Shown here: positions 9,054 to 17,558 of the stretch, one piece after another
How the letters are laid out: every line of letters starts with the position of its first letter
How positions within the stretch are numbered: position 1 is the first letter of the stretch
The notes under the pieces: generated by a model
Databases searched by the model: none
Told to the model about the DNA's origin: nothing
What the model saw: only the letters and a program-made list of their open reading frames with translations
From: Streptomyces sp. TBY4
GTDB lineage: Bacteria > Actinomycetota > Actinomycetes > Streptomycetales > Streptomycetaceae
Reading direction: 5' to 3'
Length of the DNA stretch: 64,000 nucleotides
Assembly (NCBI RefSeq): GCF_024213195.1
Contig: NZ_JANAVF010000010.1
Coordinates: 186,001 to 250,000, forward strand
Program-made: the position numbers and the translations under genes

Positions 9054-10007
9054 TCAGGAGGTATGGGGGCAGTTGCCCCGGTACTCCTCGATGGTCAGGC
9101 TCGGGCTCGGCACCGGGCAGAGGAACTGCTCGTAGCGGGTGTCGTTGTCGATGAACCGCTTGAGCCACGAAATGCTGTACTTCGCGATGGTGGTGTCCGA
9201 GCTGTTCGGGGTGAAGTGCGTGGCGTTGTTGAGTTCCAGGTACGCCTTGTCGAGCGAGCCGGGGAGGCTCGTGTAGAAGGGCTCCGAGTGCGTGAGGACC
9301 GGTGCGACCGTGTCGCCGTCGGCCCCGACGATCAGGGTTGGCGTCTGGATCTCGGGCCAGGACTTGTCGGTGTTCCAGCCCGTGAGCGCGATCGCCGCCT
9401 GCAGCGAGGGCCGGCTCTTGGCGGCCTCCAGGGTGCCGCCGCCGCCCATGGAATGGCCCATCACGCCGAGCCGGCTGCTGTCGATCCTGGTGCGGACGGT
9501 GCTGCGCTGCGTCAAGTAGTCCAGGGCGGAGAGCAGTTGGCGGCCCCTGCTGTCGGGCTGGTCGAGGGTGGTGAGCGTGTCGATGGTCAGGACGACGAAG
9601 CCCTGGGAAGCCAGGCGCGGGCCCAGCCAGGCGATGGAAGACTGGTAGGCCGTGAAGCCGGGTGAGATCACCACGGCGCCGAAGGTCCCGTCCGCGGTGG
9701 AGGTCGGATAGTAGATGGTGCCGCCGCCGAAGCCGGTGACCACCAGGGAGGAGACGTTGGTCTGCGACACCGAGTAGGAGCCGCGGAGGGCCTCGATGCT
9801 CGACGTGGTCGGCGCGGGGCCGCGCTCGTACGGGTTGGCCGCGGCCTGCGCCCCGGAGGCCGTGAACGTGGCGAGTGCGCCGATGCTCACGAGCGCCGCC
9901 AGTGCGGCCACGAGCGAACGGAGCCGCGTTCCGCCGCCGGCGGGGCTGTCGACGGCGCCGTGGTCGGGGGCGGCCTGGTGGGTGTTCTCGGTGTGTTCCT
10001 GCTGCAC
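9054..10007 (-). CDS. secreted cutinase / polyester (PET-type) hydrolase
   Basis: The deduced protein has about 317 residues: a long polar leader, a hydrophobic export segment ending SGAQAAA, then a mature enzyme beginning ANPYERGPAP. The mature part follows thermophilic actinomycete cutinases (TfCut2/LCC family) almost throughout: GFGGGTIYYP, AWLGPRLASQGFVV, DTLTTLDQPDSR, GHSMGGGGT, KAYLELNNATHF and WLKRFIDNDTRYEQFLCP. The catalytic triad is Ser186 (GHSMGG), Asp232 (GADGDTVAP) and His264 (ATHF), counting from the GTG at 10007. The two late cysteines (FLCP, NCPH) form the family disulfide. The oxyanion-hole Tyr of TfCut2 is Phe here (GFTAYQSS), and the Trp of the LTxW motif is kept. It should hydrolyse cutin and aromatic polyesters. 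The GTG at 10007 has an AGAGGA site; further upstream starts to 10130 are possible. Confidence 0.93.
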   Translation of the reverse strand: MQQEHTENTHQAAPDHGAVDSPAGGGTRLRSLVAALAALVSIGALATFTASGAQAAANPYERGPAPTTSSIEALRGSYSVSQTNVSSLVVTGFGGGTIYYPTSTADGTFGAVVISPGFTAYQSSIAWLGPRLASQGFVVLTIDTLTTLDQPDSRGRQLLSALDYLTQRSTVRTRIDSSRLGVMGHSMGGGGTLEAAKSRPSLQAAIALTGWNTDKSWPEIQTPTLIVGADGDTVAPVLTHSEPFYTSLPGSLDKAYLELNNATHFTPNSSDTTIAKYSISWLKRFIDNDTRYEQFLCPVPSPSLTIEEYRGNCPHTS

Positions 10008-10265
10008 GACGGAGTCGTCCTCTCGGTCGTGGCGGAGCCGTCCCGGCGGTGGCCGGTACCCGGCTGTGCGCCGAGGTCCGTGCCGCCTGACGGTGGTTCC
10101 CGCCGCTGTCGCTGGCCGGACCACTGTCACGGCGCACCCCGCGACCGCACATCGGTGGAATCACCGGTCTCGCCGAGGGAAGCCCCGATCACGTCGGCGG
10201 ACGTACCGGGGCGCCGCCGGACGTACCGGCTTCGTAGGTGGCGGACCGCCCGCCGGTCGGCGTCC

Positions 10266-11471
10266 TCAGCCGCCCGACAGCCGGTACGCGTCCCGCGCCA
10301 GGGTCAGCGCGATCAGGTCCCGGGGGCGGGACAGCGACTTCGACGTCAGGTGCTCCAGCCTGCGCAGCCGGTTGAAGACCGTGTTGCGGTGGCAGTACAG
10401 GCGGCTCGCCGCGCGGCCCGCCGACCCCTCCGCCGACAGCCAGGCGTCGAGGGTCTCCAGGAGCATCGCCCGGTCCGCCGGGTCCAGGTCCAGCAGCGGG
10501 CCGAGCACCGCCTGGACCAGCTCCGCCGACAGCTCGGGCTGGCGCACCACCAGGGCCGTGGGCAGCCGGTCGGCCAGCTGCACCAGTACCCGTTCGTCCT
10601 GCCCGCAGGTCCGCAGCGCCGTCTCCGCGAGCCGCCGGGCCCGGCCCAGCTCGGCCAGTCCGTCCACCACCGGGCTGATACCGCCCGGCCCCGGGCAGCG
10701 GTCCTCGAGCTCCGCCGCCAGATCGGCCGGCGAGGAGTCGCCCAGCGCCACCACGGCGAGCTCCCGCTCCGTGCGCATCCGCCAGAACAGCCGCATCCCG
10801 CCCGCCGTCACCACCCGGTGCACCGCGTCGCCCCGGTCGGCCGGCAGCACCACCACCGCGTACCGCCCCTGCTCCGGCAGGTCCAGGGCCAGCGCCACCT
10901 GGGCGGCCAGGGCCGGCGCCGTGTCCCCCTCCAGCAGGGCGTCCAGCAGGGCCTGCGCCCGCTCGTCGCTGCGCCGGCGCATTTCCACCTCCGCGGTGCG
11001 GTACGCCTCCGCGGTCGCGGCCGCCTGCTGCTCGATCCCCGCCCACATGGCCCCGGCCGCGCGGGCCAGTACGGGCAGCGCCTCCGGGTCCTTCTCGGTG
11101 ACGATGTCCAGCAGCGCGTCCCAGGTGAGCCGGCCCGCCCTGCGGTAGGCGTAGAGCAGCAGGTCCAGCGGCAGTCCCTGCTCGGCCCGCCGCCGGCCCA
11201 GCTCCTCCGCGTACGCGAGGTCCTTGCGCGGGCCGGTCCGGGGCGCGGCGAAGGCCTCGATCCCGTAGTGCATGGCCTCGCTGACCTGGCTCCAGTGCTC
11301 GTCCCGCGGAACGGCCAGGTCGAACAGCGGGGAGTGCTTCGTCAGATCCCTGATGAGCTGGTCGGTGAGCCCGGGGATGTCGGCGATCAGCACCTCCGCC
11401 GCCGATACCAGGACCGACCACTCCTGTTCCGTGCGCGTTCTGCGTCCACCCATGGCCGCTGAGGATGTCAC
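10266..11471 (-). CDS. PucR family transcriptional regulator
   Basis: This is a 401-residue regulator. It has an N-terminal helical sensor region (LTDQLIRDLTKHSPLF, then LLYAYRRAGRLTWDALL), a central GGDEF-like fold and a C-terminal PucR HTH: LETLDAWLSAEGSAGRAASR followed by LYCHRNTVFNRLRRLEHL. It is divergent from an amino-acid-type ABC importer, so it is probably that operon's regulator. Two inverted repeats in the shared promoter region (11510-11523 and 11602-11615) are candidate binding sites. The GTG at 11471 has GGAG about 7 nt upstream; the ATG at 11453 is possible but lacks a ribosome site. The frame is open to 11672, but that part overlaps the promoter region. Confidence 0.9.
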   Translation of the reverse strand: MTSSAAMGGRRTRTEQEWSVLVSAAEVLIADIPGLTDQLIRDLTKHSPLFDLAVPRDEHWSQVSEAMHYGIEAFAAPRTGPRKDLAYAEELGRRRAEQGLPLDLLLYAYRRAGRLTWDALLDIVTEKDPEALPVLARAAGAMWAGIEQQAAATAEAYRTAEVEMRRRSDERAQALLDALLEGDTAPALAAQVALALDLPEQGRYAVVVLPADRGDAVHRVVTAGGMRLFWRMRTERELAVVALGDSSPADLAAELEDRCPGPGGISPVVDGLAELGRARRLAETALRTCGQDERVLVQLADRLPTALVVRQPELSAELVQAVLGPLLDLDPADRAMLLETLDAWLSAEGSAGRAASRLYCHRNTVFNRLRRLEHLTSKSLSRPRDLIALTLARDAYRLSGG

Positions 11472-11509
11472 CCCGTCTCCGCCGCCGTAAGGGGCCCGCA
11501 CGACAGGTC

Positions 11510-11523
11510 TGTGCTCGTGCACA
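11510..11523. promoter_or_regulatory. candidate PucR operator, site 1
   Basis: TGTGC-N4-GCACA inverted repeat, extended to CTGTGC-N4-GCACAA, in the divergent region between the PucR gene and the ABC importer operon. It recurs 92 bp to the right. Confidence 0.5.
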
Positions 11524-11601
11524 ACACGCCCCTGTCCGGGCTGGTCATCGGCAGCGATTCCGGTTCTGCCCGTGGACGCCCGCCCCGGCCCGGTGCTGGT
11601 C

Positions 11602-11615
11602 TGTGCGCCAGCACA
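11602..11615. promoter_or_regulatory. candidate PucR operator, site 2
   Basis: Second copy of the CTGTGC-N4-GCACAA pattern. It differs from site 1 only in the 4-nt spacer and sits 26 bp before the first gene of the importer operon. Confidence 0.5.
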
Positions 11616-11640
11616 AGGCCGCCCAGAGGAAGGAGAGGAC

Positions 11641-12438
11641 GTGGGTTCGCTGCACGTGCGTGCGCTGTCCATCGGCTACGGGCCGGTCCGGGCCCTGCGC
11701 TCCGTATCGCTCGACGTGCCCGCCGGCGCGGTGGTCGTCGTACTCGGCGGGAACGGTGCCGGGAAGTCCACGCTGCTGCGCGCGGTGTCCCGGACGCTCG
11801 GGTTCCACCGGGGCGCCGTCACCGGCGGGAGCATCACCTTCGACGGGCGGCCGCTGGACGGGCTCACCCCGGACCGGGTCGTCGCCGCCGGAGTGGTTCA
11901 AGTACCCGAGGGGCGCCAGGTGTTCACCCGGATGACCGTCGCGGACAACCTGCGCGCCGGGGCCCTGGGAGGCCGTGCGGGCTCCCGCGCCGACACCGCG
12001 CGCTCCCTGGCCCGGGTGCACGAGCTGTTCCCCGTACTGGCCCAGCGGGCGCGGCAGCGTGCCGGGCTGCTGTCCGGCGGAGAACAGCAGATGCTGGCCC
12101 TGGGCCGGGCCCTGATGGCCCGCCCGCGCCTGCTGCTCCTGGACGAACCCACCCTCGGGCTCGCGCCGAAGATGGCCGCCACCATCGCCGAGACCATCAC
12201 CGAGATCAACGCCTCGGGCGCCTCGGTCCTCCTCGTCGAACAGAACGCGGCCCTGGCCCTGCGGCTCTCCTCCCACGCCTACGTCCTGGAGGTCGGCGAG
12301 GTGACCCTCGACGGCCCGGCCGCCGAGCTGGCCGCCTCGGACGAGGTACGGCGCCGCTACCTCGGCATCACCGACGAGGCCGCGCCGGAGCCGGGGTCCA
12401 CCGGGGCACGGCGGGAACTGCGCAGGTGGTCGGCATGA
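11641..12438 (+). CDS. livF: branched-chain amino acid ABC transporter ATPase (LivF-type)
   Basis: The 265-residue cytoplasmic ATPase has Walker A GGNGAGKST, signature LSGGEQQ, Walker B LLLLDEPTLGL and the H-loop replaced by VEQNA, as is normal in LivF (VLLVEQNAALAL). It energises import together with the LivG, H, M and K homologues that follow. The GTG at 11641 has an ideal AAGGAGAGG site ending five bases upstream. It is the first gene of a tightly coupled operon; its stop overlaps the next start (ATGA). The order F-G-H-M-K is reversed from the usual K-first arrangement. Confidence 0.93.
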   Translation: MGSLHVRALSIGYGPVRALRSVSLDVPAGAVVVVLGGNGAGKSTLLRAVSRTLGFHRGAVTGGSITFDGRPLDGLTPDRVVAAGVVQVPEGRQVFTRMTVADNLRAGALGGRAGSRADTARSLARVHELFPVLAQRARQRAGLLSGGEQQMLALGRALMARPRLLLLDEPTLGLAPKMAATIAETITEINASGASVLLVEQNAALALRLSSHAYVLEVGEVTLDGPAAELAASDEVRRRYLGITDEAAPEPGSTGARRELRRWSA

Positions 12439-13256
12439 ACGCGAACTCCGGCATGAACGCCACCCCGCACGCGGACACCGCCCCGCCCCCGCTGACCGTC
12501 ACCGACGTCACCGTCCGCTTCTCCGGCCTCACCGCGCTCGACTCGGTCTCCTTCACGGTGGACCCCGGAAGCGTGCACGCCGTCATCGGACCCAACGGAG
12601 CGGGCAAGTCCACCTGCTTCAACGTGCTGTCCGGGGTCTACCGGGCCACCGGCGGAAGCGTCCGCTTCGGAGACACCGAGCTCACCGGCCTCGCCCCGCA
12701 CTCCGTCGCGGCCCTCGGAATCGCCCGCACCTTCCAGAACCTGGCCCTGCCCCCGCACACCACCGTCGCCGACAGCCTCCTCCTGGGGCGCCACCGGCTG
12801 ATGCGGACCGGCTTCCTGGCCGCCGGACTGCGGCTGCCCGCCGCCGCCCGCGAGGACCGCCGGCACCGCGAACGGGTACGGGAGATCGCCGAGTTCGTCG
12901 GCCTGGAGGGCGACCTCGCGGCGCCCGCCGGCTCCCTCCCGTACGGCAAGCAGAAACTCGTCGAGCTGGCCCGGGCCCTGTGCATGGAGCCCCGGCTGCT
13001 GCTCCTCGACGAACCCGTCGCCGGCATGACCGCCGACGAGAGGCAGCGCACGGCCGCCGTCATCGCGGGCGTCCGGGACGGCCTCGGCATATCGATCGTG
13101 CTGGTCGAACACGACATGGGGGTGGTGATGCGGCTCGCGGACGCGGTGACCGTACTCGACTTCGGCAGGCGCATCGGCGGCGGGACTCCCGCGCAGGTGC
13201 AGAACGATCCCGCGGTGGTCCGCGCGTACCTCGGAGAGGAGGAGCCGGCCGCATGA
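12435..13256 (+). CDS. livG: branched-chain amino acid ABC transporter ATPase (LivG-type)
   Basis: The 273-residue ATPase has Walker A GPNGAGKST, the LivG hallmark GIARTFQN, a degenerate signature LPYGKQKLVELARAL, Walker B LLLLDEP and LVEHDMGVVM with the switch His. ATGA overlaps on both sides (12435-12438 and 13253-13256) indicate translational coupling to livF and livH. Residues 1-20 are polar and probably disordered; a second ATG seven codons in is an alternative start. Confidence 0.93.
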   Translation: MNANSGMNATPHADTAPPPLTVTDVTVRFSGLTALDSVSFTVDPGSVHAVIGPNGAGKSTCFNVLSGVYRATGGSVRFGDTELTGLAPHSVAALGIARTFQNLALPPHTTVADSLLLGRHRLMRTGFLAAGLRLPAAAREDRRHRERVREIAEFVGLEGDLAAPAGSLPYGKQKLVELARALCMEPRLLLLDEPVAGMTADERQRTAAVIAGVRDGLGISIVLVEHDMGVVMRLADAVTVLDFGRRIGGGTPAQVQNDPAVVRAYLGEEEPAA

Positions 13257-14143
13257 CCACCTTCCTGGAACTGCTGCTCGGCGGGCTCTCCATGGGCTCC
13301 GTCTACGCGCTGATCGCCCTCGGCTTCGTCGTCATCTTCAAGGCCACCGAAGTGGTCAACTTCGCCCACGCCTCCCTGCTGCTGGCCGGCGGGTACGTCA
13401 CCGCGACCCTCCACGAGGAACTCGGGTTCTGGGGCGCGCTGCTGGCCGGCGCCCTCTCGGCGGCCGCGGTGGGGGCGGGGATCGAGTTCCTGGTGATGCG
13501 GCGCTACCGGGGCCAGGACCAGAGCGTGCTGGCCATCGTCACCATCGGCGTCGACATCCTCCTCATCACCGACCTCACCCGGCGCCTCGGCACCGACGTG
13601 CTCTCGCTCGGCGACCCGTGGGGCGACCGCGTGGTCCACCTCGGTGCGGTCACGGTGCCCCAGACCCGGATCGCCGCCATCCTCGCCGCCGGGCTGCTGA
13701 TCACCGTGTTCCTGCTCGTGTTCCGGCACACCTCCTGGGGCGTGGCCATGCGGGCCGCCGCCGAACAGCCGGAAACGGCCGCGCTGATGGGCGTACGGCT
13801 GGGCCGGGTCTCGCTCGCGGCCTGGGCCGTGGCCGGGGCCCTGGCCGCCGTCGCCGCGCTCTTCCTGACGGTCTTCCCCACGCCGGGCCTGGAGCGGGCC
13901 ACCTCTCTCGCCGCCCTGAAGGCCTTCCCGGCCGCGATCCTCGGCGGCCTCGACTCCACCTCCGGCGCCCTGGCCGGGGGGCTGATCGTGGGCGTCACCG
14001 AGGCGCTGGCCACCGGCTACCAGGGCCAGTTGGCCTTCCTCGGCCGGGGTATCGGCGACCTGGCCCCGTACCTGGTGATGGTCGCGGTCCTGCTGATCCG
14101 TCCCGCCGGACTCCTCGGTACGAAGGAGCTCGCCCGTGTCTGA
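13253..14143 (+). CDS. livH: branched-chain amino acid ABC transporter permease (LivH-type)
   Basis: The 296-residue polytopic membrane protein has about eight hydrophobic segments. It opens with the LivH-typical LLGGLSMGSVYALIALGFV and FKATEVVNFAHAS, and later contains AMRAAAEQPETAALMGV, the EAA-like loop that contacts the ATPase. It forms the membrane channel with LivM and overlaps both neighbouring genes. Confidence 0.92.
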   Translation: MTTFLELLLGGLSMGSVYALIALGFVVIFKATEVVNFAHASLLLAGGYVTATLHEELGFWGALLAGALSAAAVGAGIEFLVMRRYRGQDQSVLAIVTIGVDILLITDLTRRLGTDVLSLGDPWGDRVVHLGAVTVPQTRIAAILAAGLLITVFLLVFRHTSWGVAMRAAAEQPETAALMGVRLGRVSLAAWAVAGALAAVAALFLTVFPTPGLERATSLAALKAFPAAILGGLDSTSGALAGGLIVGVTEALATGYQGQLAFLGRGIGDLAPYLVMVAVLLIRPAGLLGTKELARV

Positions 14144-15278
14144 CACCCGCAGCCCCGTGCTGCAACCCGAGGCCGCAGCCCCGGTGGCGGCCCCCCGGCC
14201 GCGGCTGCTCGGCGCCCGTACCGCGGCCGCGGCGGCCGCCGGACTGGTGCTCCTCGCGCTGCCCTTCTACCTCGACCGGTTCTGGCTGCAGGCCGGGCTG
14301 TTCGCCATCGCCGCCGCCATCGGGGCGATCGGGCTCAACCTGCTCACCGGAGCCACCGGCCAGCTGTCGATGGGCCACGGCTTCTTCCTCGCGGTGGGGG
14401 CCTACGGGTACTGCGCGCTCGCCGGGGACGGCAGCACGGCGGGCGGTCACACCCTGGTCGGGCTCGGCCTGCCCAGCTGGCTCGCCGCCGTCCTGGCCGT
14501 CGGCCTCGCCGGGGCGGCGGGTGGCATCTTCAGCCCCATCGCCGGCCGCCTGCGCGGCGCGTACCTCGGCATCGCCACGCTCGCGCTGATCTTCATCGGC
14601 CAGCACGTGCTGTTCAACGCCACCAGCGTCACCGGCGGGTTCAACGGCCGGGAGGTGGAGCCGCTGTCCCTCTTCGGCCTCACCTTCGACGACACCGAGA
14701 CGGTCATCGCCGCCGTCCCCTTCCAGTCCGCCGAGAAGCTCTGGTACGTGGGCCTCGCGGCCCTCCTCTGCGGAGCCCTGTTCGCGCGTGGCGTCCTGCG
14801 CGGCCGGCCCGGCCGGGCCATGAACGCCCTGCGCGACCACAGCATCGCCGCCGGGGTGATGGGCGTACCGGTCGCCCGGTACCGGGCCGCCGTCTTCGTC
14901 CTGTCGTCCATGTACGCGGGGCTGGCCGGAGTGCTGCTCGCCCTGGTCTTCCAGCGGACCGTGCCCGACTACTTCGGCATGGTGCTGTCCCTGGAGTACC
15001 TCGCCATGATCGTGATCGGTGGCCTGGGCACCGTCGCCGGAGCCGTCGTGGGCGCCGTCTTCGTCTCCCTCCTGCCCCAGCTCCTCACCCGCTACAGCGA
15101 CGCCCTCCCGCTGGTGTCCGCCCCCGGAACCGGCGGGGTCTCGCCGGGCGAGGCCTCGCGCTACCTGTACGGAGCCGCCGTCGTGGTGGCCGTCCTGTTC
15201 CTCCCCGGCGGCCTCACCGGCATCACCCGGATCGTCCGGGCCCGAACCCGCACCACACCCCCGAAGGAGCGAACGTGA
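14136..15278 (+). CDS. livM: branched-chain amino acid ABC transporter permease (LivM-type)
   Basis: The 380-residue permease has a polar N-terminal extension of about 30 residues. LivM motifs follow: GLNLLTGATGQLSMGHGFF, LRGAYLGIATLAL, TGGFNG and the cytoplasmic loop MNALRDHSIAAGVMGV. The GTG at 14136 overlaps the end of livH by 8 bp. A loop near the C-terminus (VSAPGTGGVSPGEAS) may be extracellular. Confidence 0.92.
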   Translation: MSDTRSPVLQPEAAAPVAAPRPRLLGARTAAAAAAGLVLLALPFYLDRFWLQAGLFAIAAAIGAIGLNLLTGATGQLSMGHGFFLAVGAYGYCALAGDGSTAGGHTLVGLGLPSWLAAVLAVGLAGAAGGIFSPIAGRLRGAYLGIATLALIFIGQHVLFNATSVTGGFNGREVEPLSLFGLTFDDTETVIAAVPFQSAEKLWYVGLAALLCGALFARGVLRGRPGRAMNALRDHSIAAGVMGVPVARYRAAVFVLSSMYAGLAGVLLALVFQRTVPDYFGMVLSLEYLAMIVIGGLGTVAGAVVGAVFVSLLPQLLTRYSDALPLVSAPGTGGVSPGEASRYLYGAAVVVAVLFLPGGLTGITRIVRARTRTTPPKERT

Positions 15279-16537
15279 ACAGAAGAAGGCACGCCGCCGC
15301 GGTCCTGGCGGCCGTACTCGTGGTGACCGGCGCCGCCGGGTGCAGTGGCAAGGCCAAGACCGCCGACGGGGACAAGCCCGCCGCGGGCGGGGTCAAGGCC
15401 GGAGCCGGGGTGAGCGACAAGACCATCAAGCTCGGCGCGCTCACCGACATGACCGGGGTCTACGCCTCCCTCGGCAAGAGCGTCACCCAGGCCCAGCAGC
15501 TGTGGGTCAAGCAGACCAACGCAGCGGGCGGCATCTGCGGCCGCACGATCGAGCTGACGGTCCGCGACCACGGCTACGACCCGCAGAAGGCCCTCGCCGC
15601 CTACACCGAACTGGAGCCCTCGGTCCTGGGCTTCGCCCAGTTCATCGGCTCCCCGTTCGTCGCCGCCGTCAAGCAGCGGATCGACGGCCAGGACAAGGGG
15701 CTGGTCATCCCGCAGGCCTGGTCCGCCTCGCTGCTCGGCAGCCCGTACATCCGTACGGTGGGTGCCACGTACGACGTGGAGACCATCAACGCCGTGGGCT
15801 ACCTCCTGGACCAGAAGCGGATCGCCTCGGGCGACAAGATCGGGCACGTCTACTTCGAGGGCGACTACGGCGAGAACTCCCTGACCGGCGCCAAGGCCAT
15901 CGCCGCGGAGGCGGGGCTGACCGTCGTCGAGCAGAAGATCAAGCCGACCGACAACGACATGACGGCCCAGGTCGCCGCGCTCAAGCAGGCCGGGGTCAAG
16001 GCCGTGGTCGTCAGCGCCGGCCCCCGGCAGGCCGCCTCGCTCGTCGGAGTCGCCGCGGCGGGCGGCTGGAACGTCCCGATCGTCGGCAACAACTCGGCCT
16101 TCGCGCCGCAGCTCCTGGCCACCCCGGCGGGCGCGGCCCTGCAGAAGGACTACTACGTCGCCTCCTCGGCCCTGCCGATCGGCTCGACCGAGGCGGGCCC
16201 GGCGGCCCTGGCGGCCGCGTACAAGGCCGAGTACCCGGACTCCGGCCTGGACAACGGGGTGGTGGCCGGCTTCACCGCCGGCGCCCTGTTCGGCGAGGTC
16301 CTGAAGAAGGCCTGCGCCGACAAGGACCTGACCCGCGAGGGCGTCCGGGCGGCCCTGCTGAGCCTGAAGTCCTACGACAACGGTTTCGGCGTGACGCACG
16401 ACTTCTCGGACCCGAAGGCCCCCTCCACCCGGCAGAGCGTGATCTTGAAGCCCGACGCGACGGTGCCGGGCGGCATGAAGGTGGTCAAGGAGGCCGCCGC
16501 GGCACCCGCCGCGACGAAGTTCACCCCCGGTTCCTGA
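15275..16537 (+). CDS. livK: ABC transporter substrate-binding lipoprotein (LivK-type)
   Basis: The 420-residue periplasmic-binding-protein-like lipoprotein has a basic start, a hydrophobic stretch and lipobox TGAAGC, so Cys about residue 24 is lipidated and anchors it outside the membrane. The mature part has the type I receptor hallmarks IKLGALTDMTGVYASLG, AQQLWVKQTNAAGGI and CGRTIEL near the start. The ligand is an amino acid, amide or related compound; sequence alone does not decide which. It is the last gene of the operon, overlapping livM by 4 bp and followed by a strong terminator. Confidence 0.92.
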   Translation: MNRRRHAAAVLAAVLVVTGAAGCSGKAKTADGDKPAAGGVKAGAGVSDKTIKLGALTDMTGVYASLGKSVTQAQQLWVKQTNAAGGICGRTIELTVRDHGYDPQKALAAYTELEPSVLGFAQFIGSPFVAAVKQRIDGQDKGLVIPQAWSASLLGSPYIRTVGATYDVETINAVGYLLDQKRIASGDKIGHVYFEGDYGENSLTGAKAIAAEAGLTVVEQKIKPTDNDMTAQVAALKQAGVKAVVVSAGPRQAASLVGVAAAGGWNVPIVGNNSAFAPQLLATPAGAALQKDYYVASSALPIGSTEAGPAALAAAYKAEYPDSGLDNGVVAGFTAGALFGEVLKKACADKDLTREGVRAALLSLKSYDNGFGVTHDFSDPKAPSTRQSVILKPDATVPGGMKVVKEAAAAPAATKFTPGS

Positions 16538-16558
16538 GCGGCCGGCAGGAGACCGTGC

Positions 16559-16590
16559 GGTGCCGCCCCGGCCTGTGCCGGGGCGGCACC
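16559..16590 (+). terminator. terminator of the liv operon
   Basis: GGTGCCGCCCCGGC pairs with GCCGGGGCGGCACC over a four-base loop, 21 bp after livK. There is no T-run, as is common for Streptomyces terminators. Confidence 0.8.
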
Positions 16591-16620
16591 GTCCGCGCGT
16601 CCGGCCGGCTCGCCGGCTCC

Positions 16621-17409
16621 CTAAGGGCGTGCTGTGAAGAGGGCTTCCGTGAACTCTGTGACCTCGCTGAAGCCGAGCCGGCGGTAGAGGCGCACGGCGG
16701 TGGAGTTGTCCGCGCGGACGTTGAGCCCGATGTGGTCCACGGTCTTCCGCAAGTGCCGGCACAGCTCGGCGACGCAGGCACCGCCGGCGCCCTGTCCGCG
16801 CACCCGCGGATGGGTGGTGACGTTCCCGATCGCGGCGACCCGGTACGGGGCCGAGTGGACGTGCACGCCCGCCACGGCGACCAGCCGGCCGTCCTGCCGG
16901 GCGCCGAGGTACTGCCCGGTGTCGAGCATGCGGTCGTCGAACCAGTTGCCCGGATAGGCCTGTTCGAACAGGTCGAGCAGTTCCGGGAGGTCCTCCCGGG
17001 TCAGCGGGGCGGGCCGCCAGGGCCCGGCGGGATACCGGTCGGCCACGGCGGGCTCGGTCAGCGCCATCCGCAGCAGGGTGGAGTGGGATCGCACGCTGTA
17101 GCCGGACTCCAGTACCTTCGCGGTGTTTCCGGTCAGGTGCCCGAGGAACCGCCGGGGGAGTACGGGCAGCAGCGCCTCGGCCAGCTCCTCCAGGGCGGCC
17201 GCCTGCCCGGGGCGGGTGAACCCCAGCAGCGTAGGCACGTCGCCGACCGCGTAGAGCAGCGCCACCGGCCCGTCCGGGGAAAGGGTGTACCAGCTGGTGT
17301 GGGGCCACGGCAGGTCGTCGAGGTCGCCGAGTTCCATCAGGTTCATGGCCGGGTCCCGTTCGAAGCGGGCGGCCAGTTCCGATCGGTCGTGAAGACTGTG
17401 GAGGATCAC
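16621..17409 (-). CDS. GNAT family N-acetyltransferase
   Basis: A protein of about 262 residues with a C-terminal GNAT fold: VAGVHVHSAPYRVAAIGNVT (beta 4), the acetyl-CoA loop THPRVRGQGAGGACV, then LNVRADNSTAVRLYRRLGF (beta 5 and the ribosomal-alanine-acetyltransferase-like tail). The N-terminal half (LHSLHDRSELAARFERDPA) resembles the duplicated, degenerate GNAT half of such proteins. The substrate is unknown. The GTG at 17409 was chosen because homology-like sequence starts there (VILHSLHD). There is no clear ribosome site, so the mRNA may be leaderless. Confidence 0.85.
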   Translation of the reverse strand: MILHSLHDRSELAARFERDPAMNLMELGDLDDLPWPHTSWYTLSPDGPVALLYAVGDVPTLLGFTRPGQAAALEELAEALLPVLPRRFLGHLTGNTAKVLESGYSVRSHSTLLRMALTEPAVADRYPAGPWRPAPLTREDLPELLDLFEQAYPGNWFDDRMLDTGQYLGARQDGRLVAVAGVHVHSAPYRVAAIGNVTTHPRVRGQGAGGACVAELCRHLRKTVDHIGLNVRADNSTAVRLYRRLGFSEVTEFTEALFTARP

Positions 17410-17514
17410 CCGGACAGAGTACGTCCGGGCCCGCCGGGCTCGACGGAGAGGTGGGCCGGGCCGCCGGCGGAGGCCGCGGGTGGCTGTGGATGCGAACGCG
17501 GACGCGGATGCAGC

Positions 17515-17545
17515 GACGCCCCGCACCGATGCGGTGCGGGGCGTC
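17515..17545 (-). terminator. terminator of the cold-shock gene
   Basis: A perfect 14-bp stem, GACGCCCCGCACCG / CGGTGCGGGGCGTC, with a three-base loop lies just beyond the csp stop codon. Confidence 0.85.
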
Positions 17546-17558
17546 AGACTGCTGCGGT

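Noticed and set aside
8959..10164. N-terminal extension of the LuxR frame to 1,370 residues
   Set aside because: The extra part overlaps the cutinase gene in another frame, is Arg/His/Pro-rich, and the ATPase start motif YGRTTEL fits a start near 8940-8958.
10175..10222. Direct repeat GCGGACGTACCGG / CCGGACGTACCGG downstream of the PucR gene
   Set aside because: A short GC-rich repeat between gene ends; no promoter or attachment-site context supports a function.
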